Assembly (NCBI GenBank): GCA_018366035.1
Contig: JAGZIW010000002.1
Span: 124,001-188,000, forward strand
Direction of reading: 5' to 3'
Source of the DNA: Butyricicoccus pullicaecorum
GTDB lineage: Bacteria; Bacillota; Clostridia; Oscillospirales; Butyricicoccaceae
Length of the DNA: 64,000 nucleotides
The position numbers and the translations under genes were made by a program. The notes below the pieces were generated by a model. The model did no database searches. It saw only the letters and a program-made list of their open reading frames with translations, and was not told the origin of the DNA. Shown piece after piece: positions 23,531-31,085 of the stretch (position 1 is the first letter of the stretch; each line of letters begins with the position of its first letter).

Positions 23531-24046
23531 CTACTGCTCAAATTGCTGCTGCGTACATGGCTTTACCCGAACAAGCTCCATTGCTTCTTTGCCGGTCATG
23601 TGTTCAATCTCCAACACAAGCATACATAACAGCTTCCTCTCCCGTGCAATCACCTGCTGACGATTTTCTTCTGTATCATTTGGTGAATATTTTATTGCCA
23701 GTGCGTTAATCGCACTTTTTATTTCACTTTCATCTGTCAGGATATGGGCCTTTCCAAATACAATGACACTTCTAAAATAAGTTGTATACTCCTCCGGAAC
23801 AATTTTATCCTCAGAAATCACACAAAATGATACCTTTGGCTGTCTTTGAATGGCATCTAATTTATGTCCGGTCTTTGCGCAGTGAAAATAAAGCTTATTG
23901 TCCCTATATACATAATTTAACGGAATTGTATAGGGGTAATCATCGTCCCCATGCACAGCCAATACCCCCGAAGCGCCTGTACGCAAAATCTCTATATTCT
24001 CCTCTTGAGATAACATTTGCTTGTATCTCCTCATCTTTCTGAACAT
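23531..24046 (-). CDS. Pyridoxamine 5'-phosphate oxidase-fold flavoprotein (NimA-like)
   Basis: The start at 24046 follows GGAGGGG on the minus strand, while the longer upstream frame has no such site. The 171-residue protein has the split-barrel flavin-binding fold. Landmarks are 'GVLAVHGDDDYPYTIPLNYVY' near residue 27, 'LYFHCAKTGHKLDAI' and 'VSFCVISED'. These match the NimA/5-nitroimidazole-resistance-like branch of the pyridoxamine oxidase family, which uses FMN or related cofactors. The substrate is unknown; resistance to nitroimidazoles cannot be concluded. It is monocistronic. Confidence 0.85.
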   Translation of the reverse strand: MFRKMRRYKQMLSQEENIEILRTGASGVLAVHGDDDYPYTIPLNYVYRDNKLYFHCAKTGHKLDAIQRQPKVSFCVISEDKIVPEEYTTYFRSVIVFGKAHILTDESEIKSAINALAIKYSPNDTEENRQQVIARERKLLCMLVLEIEHMTGKEAMELVRVKPCTQQQFEQ

Positions 24047-24184
24047 GGTATTACCCCTCCTGAAATAAGATAATAAAACACAGACTTTCAAAGCCCTGCC
24101 CATTTCCAAAAACAGCAGTCCGTTTCCACACCATGAGCTCCATTATCCCAGTTCCCAACAGCGATATTTTCTAAACCCTGAAAA

Positions 24185-24223
24185 CGAAAAAGCAGCAAGT
24201 CTAAAAAAGATTTGCTGCTTTTC
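24185..24223 (-). terminator. Terminator of the SprA-like gene
   Basis: On the minus strand AAAAGCAGCAAATC pairs with GACTTGCTGCTTTTT (one mismatch) across a T-rich loop and runs into TTTTTCG. A plus-strand role is also possible, but no plus-strand gene ends here. Confidence 0.65.
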
Positions 24224-24310
24224 ATGGAATGCTGTCAAACTATAATGATGCAGACTTCCATGTGTATCTGCTCGCCAACAATCAGGCTGGCTGCTTTCTT
24301 ACAAAAAGCA

Positions 24311-24985
24311 TCAGGCAAAGGTGTCTAATGTACGTCCGAGCATATCCTGTCTGGCTTGCTGTGCAAGCTCCTGACTATTATCCTTTGCCGTTGTCGTGCG
24401 TGTTGTACCGCCTGAAATGTAAACATCACCACATTCCGGACAAATTCCAGTATGAATCGTGACAGACTGCTGTACGATCTTTCGATCCTCGCGCTCCGCT
24501 CGTGCACGCTCATGGCTGACATGCTCCATTTCATGCCCACGTACTGCGGTTGCCGCCTGCTCCGGCGTAAGGCGTGTTGCGGTCTTAAAAGACACACTAG
24601 GGTCATTCGAACCGTCCTGATACTTTCTGTTTTTACATGTCTGACATTCGGCTTCCTGCATGGTCTCATAAGGGCTATTTTTTTCGTCAACCTTTGCAGC
24701 AGTCCCTGTCATTTCCTCTTTTCCCATGGAGTCATCTGGATATTGAATTCGGCCACGCACCGCCATTTCCACCGGATCGACTCCCTCACGTATAGGAGGA
24801 AGTGCAGTGCCATGAACCCTCGGTACCACAACTTCCATGTTGTTGGTATCACGTCCAGCTGCGCTGACCGATGGTACAGGCATGACCGGCGGCACCGAAC
24901 CAGTCCGAGCCGCTGCGCTGATCCGCGTGGGATACAGACGCGCACACGCTGCTCCATAACAATTCGTTGAAGGAATTCCAATCAT
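24311..24985 (-). CDS. SprA-related putative metallopeptidase
   Basis: The 224-residue protein has a long Pro/Val-rich, low-complexity N-terminal half (residues 1-95). The conserved core that follows contains 'ECQTCKNRKYQDGSND' (CxxC) and 'VSFKTATRLTPEQAATAV'. Next comes R-G-H-E-M-E-H-V, which holds an HExxH zinc-peptidase motif at about residue 150. A second cysteine pair (CPECGDVYISGG) lies near residue 184. This is the layout of the SprA-related/CJM1_0395 family of putative metalloproteases. No peptidase activity is proven for the family. There is no signal peptide. The start follows AGGGAGGTGAG. It stands alone with its own promoter and terminator. Confidence 0.75.
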   Translation of the reverse strand: MIGIPSTNCYGAACARLYPTRISAAARTGSVPPVMPVPSVSAAGRDTNNMEVVVPRVHGTALPPIREGVDPVEMAVRGRIQYPDDSMGKEEMTGTAAKVDEKNSPYETMQEAECQTCKNRKYQDGSNDPSVSFKTATRLTPEQAATAVRGHEMEHVSHERARAEREDRKIVQQSVTIHTGICPECGDVYISGGTTRTTTAKDNSQELAQQARQDMLGRTLDTFA

Positions 24986-25031
24986 TTGTACTCACCTCCC
25001 TAATCAAAAGAAACACCTTATCTTTACCCTT

Positions 25032-25060
25032 AGTATATCCTATCTGTTTCACCAGTGCAA
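25032..25060 (-). promoter_or_regulatory. Promoter of the SprA-like gene
   Basis: On the minus strand TTGCAC (25055-25060) and TATACT (25032-25037) are separated by 17 bp. Confidence 0.7.
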
Positions 25061-25130
25061 GTGTTTTGAAAGCTTTTTGTGCCACATACAGACCGTAAGA
25101 TCTACTTCCAGCGCCGCGTGCGTCCAAGAA

Positions 25131-25166
25131 AAAATCCTGCCCCCTCAATAGAGGGAGCAGGATTTT
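25131..25166 (-). terminator. Intrinsic terminator of the acn-icd-rex operon
   Basis: The stem AAAATCCTGC-CCCTC/GAGGG-GCAGGATTTT has a 4-nt loop and is followed on the minus strand by TTTCTTGG. Confidence 0.85.
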
Positions 25167-25172
25167 ACTGTA

Positions 25173-25823
25173 CTACACGTCCGCCTCATGCTCGATCCGA
25201 TTGACCTGATAGCACAATGTCATCAGGTTATCTGAGAAATGCACATTCTCAACCGGTATTCCAAGATTTTCCAAATGCAGATCTTGTCCGGTAAAATTCC
25301 ATAATCCCCGAATTCCATGTGCAACCAAATCATGCGCAATCTGCGGCGCGCAGGCAAATGGCACTGTAAGCACAGCGATATCCGGCTTGTGCTGATCCAC
25401 ATAAGGATAAAGCTCGGATACGTCACGCACCGTCACGCCATTCACCCCCTGTCCGATCACCAGTCGGTCACTATCAAACGCACAGAGCAAACGAAATCCA
25501 TTGCTATCAAAACTAAAATTTTTCAGCAATGCGCGCCCCAAGTTGCCCACACCAACCAATACAGCTGTGCGCTCCTGCTTGAGTCCCAGAATCTCCTCCA
25601 AGCCTTCGCATAGCTTGTCGACGCTATAACCATATCCTTGCTGTCCAAACCCGCCAAAGCAATTAAAGTCCTGACGAATTTGAGAAGCAGTCAGCCCCAA
25701 CATCTCTGCCAGCTTGCGTGAAGAAATCCGCTGTTCCCCCTCAGCCTTCAGTTCAGACAGATGTCTGTAATACCGCGGCAAGCGCTGGATCACCGCGCGG
25801 GATACACTCTGCTTTTTCCCCAT
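25173..25823 (-). CDS. rex: Redox-sensing transcriptional repressor Rex
   Basis: The 216-residue protein has an N-terminal winged helix (residues ~10-75, 'SSRKLAEMLGLTASQIRQDF' and then 'FGGFGQQGYGY') and a Rossmann domain with the dinucleotide motif VGVGNLGRAL near residue 89. Rex binds DNA when NAD+ is high and lets go when NADH rises, controlling fermentation and respiration genes in Gram-positive bacteria (established knowledge). It begins 29 bp after icd, with AGGAGG before the ATG, so it is the third gene of the acn-icd-rex operon. A Rex-box-like sequence lies in the acn leader, which would make the operon self-regulated. Confidence 0.93.
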   Translation of the reverse strand: MGKKQSVSRAVIQRLPRYYRHLSELKAEGEQRISSRKLAEMLGLTASQIRQDFNCFGGFGQQGYGYSVDKLCEGLEEILGLKQERTAVLVGVGNLGRALLKNFSFDSNGFRLLCAFDSDRLVIGQGVNGVTVRDVSELYPYVDQHKPDIAVLTVPFACAPQIAHDLVAHGIRGLWNFTGQDLHLENLGIPVENVHFSDNLMTLCYQVNRIEHEADV

Positions 25824-25852
25824 CTGGGAACGACCTCCTGTTTTCGAAATCC

Positions 25853-27007
25853 TTAAAGTGAGGCAATCGTTTCCAGCACATAATCTGTAAATTGCTGTGC
25901 TGTTGCGCCGGTATCGCGACCTGTAATGACGTATTTTTTGTTCTCAAACATACAGATATCCAGCGCGCGATCAAGTTTGTTTGCAAGCTCCAACTCTCCA
26001 ATATGCTCCAGAAGCATTACAGAGGCACGCAGAACAGAGGACGGGTCTGCATACTGTGCACGTCCCTCCTGCACCATGCGAGGAGCCGAGCCATGAATCG
26101 CTTCGAACATTGCATAGCGCTTGCCGATATTGGCAGAGCCTGCTGTACCAACACCGCCCTGAATCTCAGCTGCTTCATCGGTAATGATATCGCCATACAG
26201 GTTCGGCAGTACAAATACCTTAAAATCACGGCGACGCTTTTCATCGATCAGCTTTGCTGTCATGATATCAATATACCAATCATCAAATACGACATCTGGA
26301 TACTCCTCCGCGACTTTCTTGCAGGTATCCAAAAACTTGCCATCGGTTGTTTTAATGATATTTGCCTTTGTCACGCAGGATACGCGATTTTTTCCCGTCT
26401 TATGCGCATAGTCAAACGCAAGACGCGCAATCCGCTCACAGCCTTGTGTGGTTGCAATGGTAAAATCTACAAATAAATCTTCATCGATCTGTACACCCTG
26501 AGAGCCGACAGCATACCCTCCCTCGGTATTCTCACGGTAGAATGTCCAGTCGATACCAAGCTCGGGCACCTTCACCGGACGCACATTGGCAAACAGGTCA
26601 AGCGCTTTGCGCATTGCCACATTTGCAGACTCAACATTCGGCCACGGATCGCCCTTACGCGGTGTTGTAGTCGGCCCCTTCAAAATTACATGACACTGCT
26701 TGAGTGCTTCCATCACATCAGGTGGAATCGCACAGCCAAGTTCTGCGCGGCGTTCAATGGTCAGCCCATCGATGACGCGGAACTCAACCTTGCCCGCCTT
26801 GACCTTGTCTGCAAGCAGAGTCTCCAATACATGCTGTCCCATTCCGGTGATCATCGGGCCAATGCCATCTCCACCGCAAACACCAATCACAATTTTATCA
26901 AGCTTTTTATAATCGATAAAATCGGTCTGCTCCTTCATCGCCTGAATACGGGCGAGCTGGCTTTCTATGACCTTTTCAAATTGTGCAATGGTCTTTTCCG
27001 ATAACAT
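25853..27007 (-). CDS. icd: NAD-type isocitrate dehydrogenase (isocitrate/isopropylmalate family)
   Basis: The 384-residue decarboxylating dehydrogenase has landmarks 'GDGIGPMITGMGQHVLE' (near residue 45), 'ILKGPTTTPRKGDPWPNVES', 'YRENTEGGY', 'FVLPNLYGDIITDEAAEI' (metal-binding Asp residues) and 'FEAIHGSAPRM'. Being 15 bp downstream of aconitase identifies the substrate as isocitrate rather than isopropylmalate. The pair makes 2-oxoglutarate, mainly for glutamate synthesis in an organism with an incomplete cycle. No citrate synthase is in the window. The cofactor (NAD or NADP) cannot be settled by eye. Start by GGGAGG. Confidence 0.88.
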   Translation of the reverse strand: MLSEKTIAQFEKVIESQLARIQAMKEQTDFIDYKKLDKIVIGVCGGDGIGPMITGMGQHVLETLLADKVKAGKVEFRVIDGLTIERRAELGCAIPPDVMEALKQCHVILKGPTTTPRKGDPWPNVESANVAMRKALDLFANVRPVKVPELGIDWTFYRENTEGGYAVGSQGVQIDEDLFVDFTIATTQGCERIARLAFDYAHKTGKNRVSCVTKANIIKTTDGKFLDTCKKVAEEYPDVVFDDWYIDIMTAKLIDEKRRRDFKVFVLPNLYGDIITDEAAEIQGGVGTAGSANIGKRYAMFEAIHGSAPRMVQEGRAQYADPSSVLRASVMLLEHIGELELANKLDRALDICMFENKKYVITGRDTGATAQQFTDYVLETIASL

Positions 27008-27022
27008 ACTGCATATCCTCCC

Positions 27023-28939
27023 TTACTTCTGCTTTGCATAGTTGAGTGTACCGCCCGCAAGCAGTGCACCGCGCTGGCGCGCAGAGACATCACAATCTGC
27101 AAAAAATGTCTTGCCGCCGCAAACAACAGTTATCTGCTTTCCCTGCTCGATTTCTTCACGCACATGCGGCAGAGAAATCACATCGCCAAGGCTGACGGCA
27201 TCATAGTCAGAAGCATCTGCAAAGGTCAGCGGAATGATACCAGAATTTACGAGATTTGCTTTATGAATCCGCGCAAAGGATTTACAGAGTACTGCGCGGA
27301 CTCCTAAGTACAACGGAACCAGTGCTGCATGCTCACGCGATGACCCCTGTCCATAATTTGCGCCACCAACGATGATACCGCCGCCCTCAGCCTGACAGCG
27401 TGCCGGAAACTTCGGGTCTACATTGATAAAACAATAGTTGGAATAATGCGGGATATTCGAACGATAGGGCAAAAGCTTTGCACCCGCCGGAAGGATATGG
27501 TCGGTTGTGATATTGTCCTCTGTCTTAAGTACAATCTTACCGGCATAGCGGTCCTCCAGCGCATGCCCCAGCGGGAAAGGCTTGATGTTCGTCCCACGGC
27601 GCACCTCTACCGTTGACGGGTCCTGCGCAGGCGGCACAATCATGCTGTCATCGATATCAAAATGATCCGGCATCTCCACACAAGGTGCTTCGCCCAATGT
27701 GCGTGGGTCGGTCAACACACCCGTCAACGCAGAAGCGGCTGCAACCTCTGGTGAAACCAGATAGATTTTTGCGTCCTGTGTACCTGAACGTCCCTCAAAG
27801 TTGCGGTTAAAGGTACGCAGAGAGACGCCTGCCGATTCCGGAGACTGTCCCATGCCGATGCAGGGACCACATGCGCACTCTAGGATACGCGCACCTGCTG
27901 CAATAATATCTGCCAGTGCACCATTTTTTGCAAGCATGTGAAATACCTGCATAGAGCCCGGGCTAATGGTCAGGGAAACATCTGGGTGAATATGCTTTCC
28001 CTTCAGCATAGCAGCAACCTTCATCATATCATAATAAGAAGAATTGGTGCACGATCCAATACAGCACTGATCGACCTTGATCTGTCCAATCTCACAAACC
28101 GGTTTTACATTGTCCGGCATATGCGGCATGGCTGCAAGCGGTACCAGCGCATCTAAATCTACAACATATTCTTCATCATAGACAGCATCTGCATCAGAGG
28201 AAAGCGGCTGATAGGCCTCCTCACGCCCCTGCGCCTTCAAAAAGGCGCGCGTCACCTCATCTGAAGGAAAAATCGAGGTAGTTGCCCCCAACTCTGCGCC
28301 CATATTTGTAATGGTTGCGCGCTCCGGCACAGACAAGTCCTTAACGCCCTCGCCCGCATACTCTATGATTTTGCCAACGCCCCCCTTAACGGTCATCTGA
28401 CGCAGCACATCTAGAATGATATCCTTCGCTGCAACCCATGGCTTGCGTGTGCCCTTGAGTGTTACACGCACCATATTGGGCATTGGAATATAATAAGCAC
28501 CGCCGCCCATCGCAACGGCAACATCTAGACCACCTGCACCAAATGCCAGCATACCAATCCCTCCGCCGGTTGGGGTGTGGGAATCTGAACCGATCAGCGT
28601 CTTAGCCGGCGCGCCAAAACGCTCCAGATGTACCTGATGACAAATACCATTGCCCGCCTTGGAGTAATAAATACCGTGCTTCTTGGCAACTGTGCCAATA
28701 TATTTATGGTCGTCGGCATTTTCAAAGCCCGACTGCAATGTGTTGTGGTCAATATATGCAACCGAACGCTCGGTTTTGACCTGTTCAACCCCCATTGCCT
28801 CAAATTGCAGGTAAGCCATTGTACCTGTGGCGTCCTGAGTCAGTGTCTGGTCAATGCGCAGTCCTATTTCCTGCCCCTTGACCATTTCTCCATCTACAAG
28901 ATGTGCCTTCAGGATCTTTTCTGCAATTGTCATTCCCAT
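27023..28939 (-). CDS. acn: Aconitate hydratase
   Basis: The 638-residue enzyme isomerises citrate to isocitrate with a [4Fe-4S] cluster. Cluster cysteines are visible in CCIGSCTN and CACGPCIG, and the active-site segments 'GSDSHTPTGGGIGML' and 'NYGQGSSREHAALVP' are present. The length is that of the shorter (mitochondrial-like/clostridial) aconitases rather than the ~890-residue AcnA. It heads acn-icd-rex. The start at 28939 follows AAGGAG. The leader is about 165 nt long and carries a Rex-box-like sequence and a 21-nt palindromic hairpin. Confidence 0.94.
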   Translation of the reverse strand: MGMTIAEKILKAHLVDGEMVKGQEIGLRIDQTLTQDATGTMAYLQFEAMGVEQVKTERSVAYIDHNTLQSGFENADDHKYIGTVAKKHGIYYSKAGNGICHQVHLERFGAPAKTLIGSDSHTPTGGGIGMLAFGAGGLDVAVAMGGGAYYIPMPNMVRVTLKGTRKPWVAAKDIILDVLRQMTVKGGVGKIIEYAGEGVKDLSVPERATITNMGAELGATTSIFPSDEVTRAFLKAQGREEAYQPLSSDADAVYDEEYVVDLDALVPLAAMPHMPDNVKPVCEIGQIKVDQCCIGSCTNSSYYDMMKVAAMLKGKHIHPDVSLTISPGSMQVFHMLAKNGALADIIAAGARILECACGPCIGMGQSPESAGVSLRTFNRNFEGRSGTQDAKIYLVSPEVAAASALTGVLTDPRTLGEAPCVEMPDHFDIDDSMIVPPAQDPSTVEVRRGTNIKPFPLGHALEDRYAGKIVLKTEDNITTDHILPAGAKLLPYRSNIPHYSNYCFINVDPKFPARCQAEGGGIIVGGANYGQGSSREHAALVPLYLGVRAVLCKSFARIHKANLVNSGIIPLTFADASDYDAVSLGDVISLPHVREEIEQGKQITVVCGGKTFFADCDVSARQRGALLAGGTLNYAKQK

Positions 28940-28994
28940 GATTCAAATCGCTCCTTGTTTTTGTCCCTGACGCGGTTTCTGTTTGCACCGTGCC

Positions 28995-29015
28995 CTGTAT
29001 TTTTCAAAAATACAG
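28995..29015 (-). repeat. Perfect palindrome in the acn leader
   Basis: CTGTATTTTT-C-AAAAATACAG spans 21 bp. It can fold into an RNA hairpin in the 5' leader but has no following T-run, so it is not a terminator. An operator or an mRNA-stabilising role is possible. Confidence 0.45.
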
Positions 29016-29077
29016 CAAAATCTCGGCTTCCACAGCCTTCTCCACCACAGCATATGAACCATGGTGCCCATTTCATT

Positions 29078-29141
29078 GTGTTACGACTTTAACAATCTTA
29101 AAAGCCTTCTTTATTGTACCCCATTCAGAGACAATTTTCCA
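29078..29141 (-). promoter_or_regulatory. acn-icd-rex promoter with Rex-box-like site
   Basis: On the minus strand TGGAAA (29136-29141) and TACAAT (29113-29118) have a 17-bp spacer. About 20 nt downstream is TTGTTAA-AGTC-GTAACAC (29078-29095), which matches 12 of the 14 arm positions of the Rex operator TTGTTAA-N4-TTAACAA. One arm is perfect. Confidence 0.55.
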
Positions 29142-29155
29142 GCACTATTTTTCCA

Positions 29156-30184
29156 TCAGCGAATTTTCCTGCAAACCTCTTCGCTGATTTCCGCCGTCGC
29201 AAAGGCATTTTGCGCAGTTGTTCCCAAATGTCCTGCCAGATATTCATAATACGCCTGTGCACCAATCATCGCTGCGTTGTCTCCGCAAAGGGACAGGGGC
29301 GGCAGAAACAGAGATACCCGCTTTTCCTCTGCCATGCCTGTGAGTGCTTTGCGCAGCCATGAGTTTGCTGCTACACCGCCTGCACAAACTACATTTTGTA
29401 CCCCTGTCTGTTCTATGGCATGTGCAAGTCTTGGGACTAGGGTATCAACAACCGCCTGACAGAATGACGCCGCAAGATCCTGTGCGCTCAGCGTTTGTCC
29501 CTTTTGCTCTGCATTGTGTGCCAGATTGATAACCGCTGTTTTCAGACCTGAAAAAGAGAAATCCATCGGGGAATCCTTTACATGGCTCACCGGCAGCTTA
29601 TAACCGTGCGGATTTCCGCCCTGTGCCATGCTGTCGATTTTCGGTCCTCCCGGATATCCGGCACCTAATACACGTGCTACCTTATCAAAAGCTTCTCCTG
29701 CGGCGTCATCACGTGTCCCACCCAAAATCTCAAACGCTGTATAATCCCGCACCAGAACGATCATCGAATGTCCCCCCGATGCAACTAGTGTCAAAAACGG
29801 CGGCTTCAGGTCTGGATACTGCAAATATGCCGCGGCAATGTGCCCGCGAATATGATGCACCGGAATGAATGGTCTGCCCAGCGCAAAGGCAAGAGATTTT
29901 CCAAAATTTGCCCCCACCAGTACCGCACCAATGAGTCCCGGCGCACAGGTCGCCGCAACCGCGTCTACATCTTCTTTGGATATCCCCGCTTCATGCAGCG
30001 CCTGCTCTGTCACACGCACCACCGCCTCCATATGTCCGCGCGATGCAATTTCTGGAACGACTCCCCCATAGAGTGCATGGGTCTCCACCTGCGAATCAAT
30101 CACATTTGAGCAAATCCTTCGCCCATCTTCAATCACTGCTGCTGCTGTTTCATCACAAGACGATTCAATCGCCAAAATCTTCAT
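29156..30184 (-). CDS. tsaD: tRNA N6-adenosine threonylcarbamoyltransferase TsaD
   Basis: The start at 30184 overlaps the rimI stop by 4 bp (ATGA), and the longer frame is not needed. The 342-residue enzyme transfers the threonylcarbamoyl group to A37 of ANN-reading tRNAs together with TsaB and TsaE. Landmarks are 'ILAIESSCDETAAAVIEDG' at the N-terminus, the metal-binding 'PVHHIRGHIAAAY' (HxxxH) near residue 110, 'VASGGHS' and 'VCAGGVAANSWLRKAL'. It is last in the polA-phosphatase-rimI-tsaD cluster. tsaB, the usual neighbour, is absent from the window. Confidence 0.96.
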   Translation of the reverse strand: MKILAIESSCDETAAAVIEDGRRICSNVIDSQVETHALYGGVVPEIASRGHMEAVVRVTEQALHEAGISKEDVDAVAATCAPGLIGAVLVGANFGKSLAFALGRPFIPVHHIRGHIAAAYLQYPDLKPPFLTLVASGGHSMIVLVRDYTAFEILGGTRDDAAGEAFDKVARVLGAGYPGGPKIDSMAQGGNPHGYKLPVSHVKDSPMDFSFSGLKTAVINLAHNAEQKGQTLSAQDLAASFCQAVVDTLVPRLAHAIEQTGVQNVVCAGGVAANSWLRKALTGMAEEKRVSLFLPPLSLCGDNAAMIGAQAYYEYLAGHLGTTAQNAFATAEISEEVCRKIR

Positions 30185-30636
30185 ATCAGTTCTCCATCTG
30201 CCGGCTGGATATGCCACGTCATCAGCAGCGCATCTTCGCTCGGCGCACGATAAAAGTTTTTCCGCTGTCCAACGGACACATAGCCCGCTTTTTCATAGAG
30301 CGCAATTGCAGGTATATTGGAAACTCGGACTTCCAGCGTTACAAAGGCAAGCCCTTGCGCCACGGCACGGTGCGCCAGCGCCTGTAAAAGCAGGCTGGCA
30401 ATGCCCCGCCGTCGGTGGTCAGGACTAACTGCAACATTTGTGATATAGCCTTCGTCCAAAACCGTCTGACAGCCCACATATCCGACCGGTATCCCCTCGG
30501 CATCAAGCGCCACCAGAAAAATTCCCTTTCCCAGTTCCTCCCGCAAAGCTTCCTCACTCCACGGCGCATGAAAACACGCCCGCTCGATTTGTGCCAGCTG
30601 CGGGATATGAGACTGCTCCATGGATACAACATTCAT
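30181..30636 (-). CDS. rimI: Ribosomal-protein-alanine N-acetyltransferase RimI
   Basis: The 151-residue GNAT has 'IERACFHAPWSEEALREEL' at the N-terminus, a RimI hallmark. Its acetyl-CoA motif is 'VSPDHRRRGIASLLLQ', and 'ALYEKAGYVSVGQRKNFY' sits near the end. RimI acetylates the N-terminal Ala of ribosomal protein S18 in E. coli. It overlaps both neighbours by 4 bp, showing tight translational coupling in the phosphatase-rimI-tsaD unit. Confidence 0.93.
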   Translation of the reverse strand: MNVVSMEQSHIPQLAQIERACFHAPWSEEALREELGKGIFLVALDAEGIPVGYVGCQTVLDEGYITNVAVSPDHRRRGIASLLLQALAHRAVAQGLAFVTLEVRVSNIPAIALYEKAGYVSVGQRKNFYRAPSEDALLMTWHIQPADGELI

Positions 30637-31070
30637 TTGCGCTTCTCCAAATTTTCAATCAACGCTGCCACATCGTCCTTGAGTTGTGCCGCACATGCGC
30701 GATAGGTTTCCAAAGTGCCCCCGAACGGGTCCGCAACGTCTTTCGCTGCAAGCGTAAACACCTTATCCTCTGCCCATGGAAATTTCTCAACCAGCCTGTC
30801 ATAATGCGCTGCTGTCATACATACCAGATACGACGCATTCCGCGCAATCTGCTCGTCCAGCTGTCTTGCATGGTGTGCGGTCAAATCAGCGCCATATTCC
30901 CCTGCTGCAAGAATCGCATTTTCCGAGGCAGGCAGTCCATCATGCGCAAAAAGTCCGGCAGACTGTGCCTGAAGTCCGGTGCGTACCTGTCCGTTCATTG
31001 CCCGAAACAATCCCTCTGCCATTGGGCTGCGGCACGTATTTCCTGTACAAATAAAAACAATCTGTTCCAT
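30633..31070 (-). CDS. Low-molecular-weight protein phosphatase, probable arginine phosphatase (YwlE-like)
   Basis: The 145-residue protein of the LMW-PTP fold has P-loop C8-T-G-N-T-C-R14-S and the general-acid loop 'DVADPFGG'. In LMW tyrosine phosphatases the residue two after Asn is usually followed by Ile (CLGNICRS). Thr at this place (Thr12) is the feature that gives Bacillus YwlE its preference for phospho-arginine (established knowledge). A protein-arginine phosphatase is therefore the better call. The internal ATG at 31070 is preferred over the ATG at 31076, because AAGGA directly abuts the first and is 6-7 nt from the second. It overlaps rimI by 4 bp. No mcsB kinase is in the window. 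Confidence 0.8.
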   Translation of the reverse strand: MEQIVFICTGNTCRSPMAEGLFRAMNGQVRTGLQAQSAGLFAHDGLPASENAILAAGEYGADLTAHHARQLDEQIARNASYLVCMTAAHYDRLVEKFPWAEDKVFTLAAKDVADPFGGTLETYRACAAQLKDDVAALIENLEKRK

Positions 31071-31085
31071 TGTCATTCCTTCTCT

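Noticed and set aside
25892..26476. Plus-strand ORF opposite icd
   Set aside because: Shadow of isocitrate dehydrogenase, whose motifs are unmistakable.
28995..29015. 21-nt palindrome as a terminator or attenuator of acn
   Set aside because: No T-run follows on the minus strand, and the stem is almost pure A-T; kept only as a repeat.
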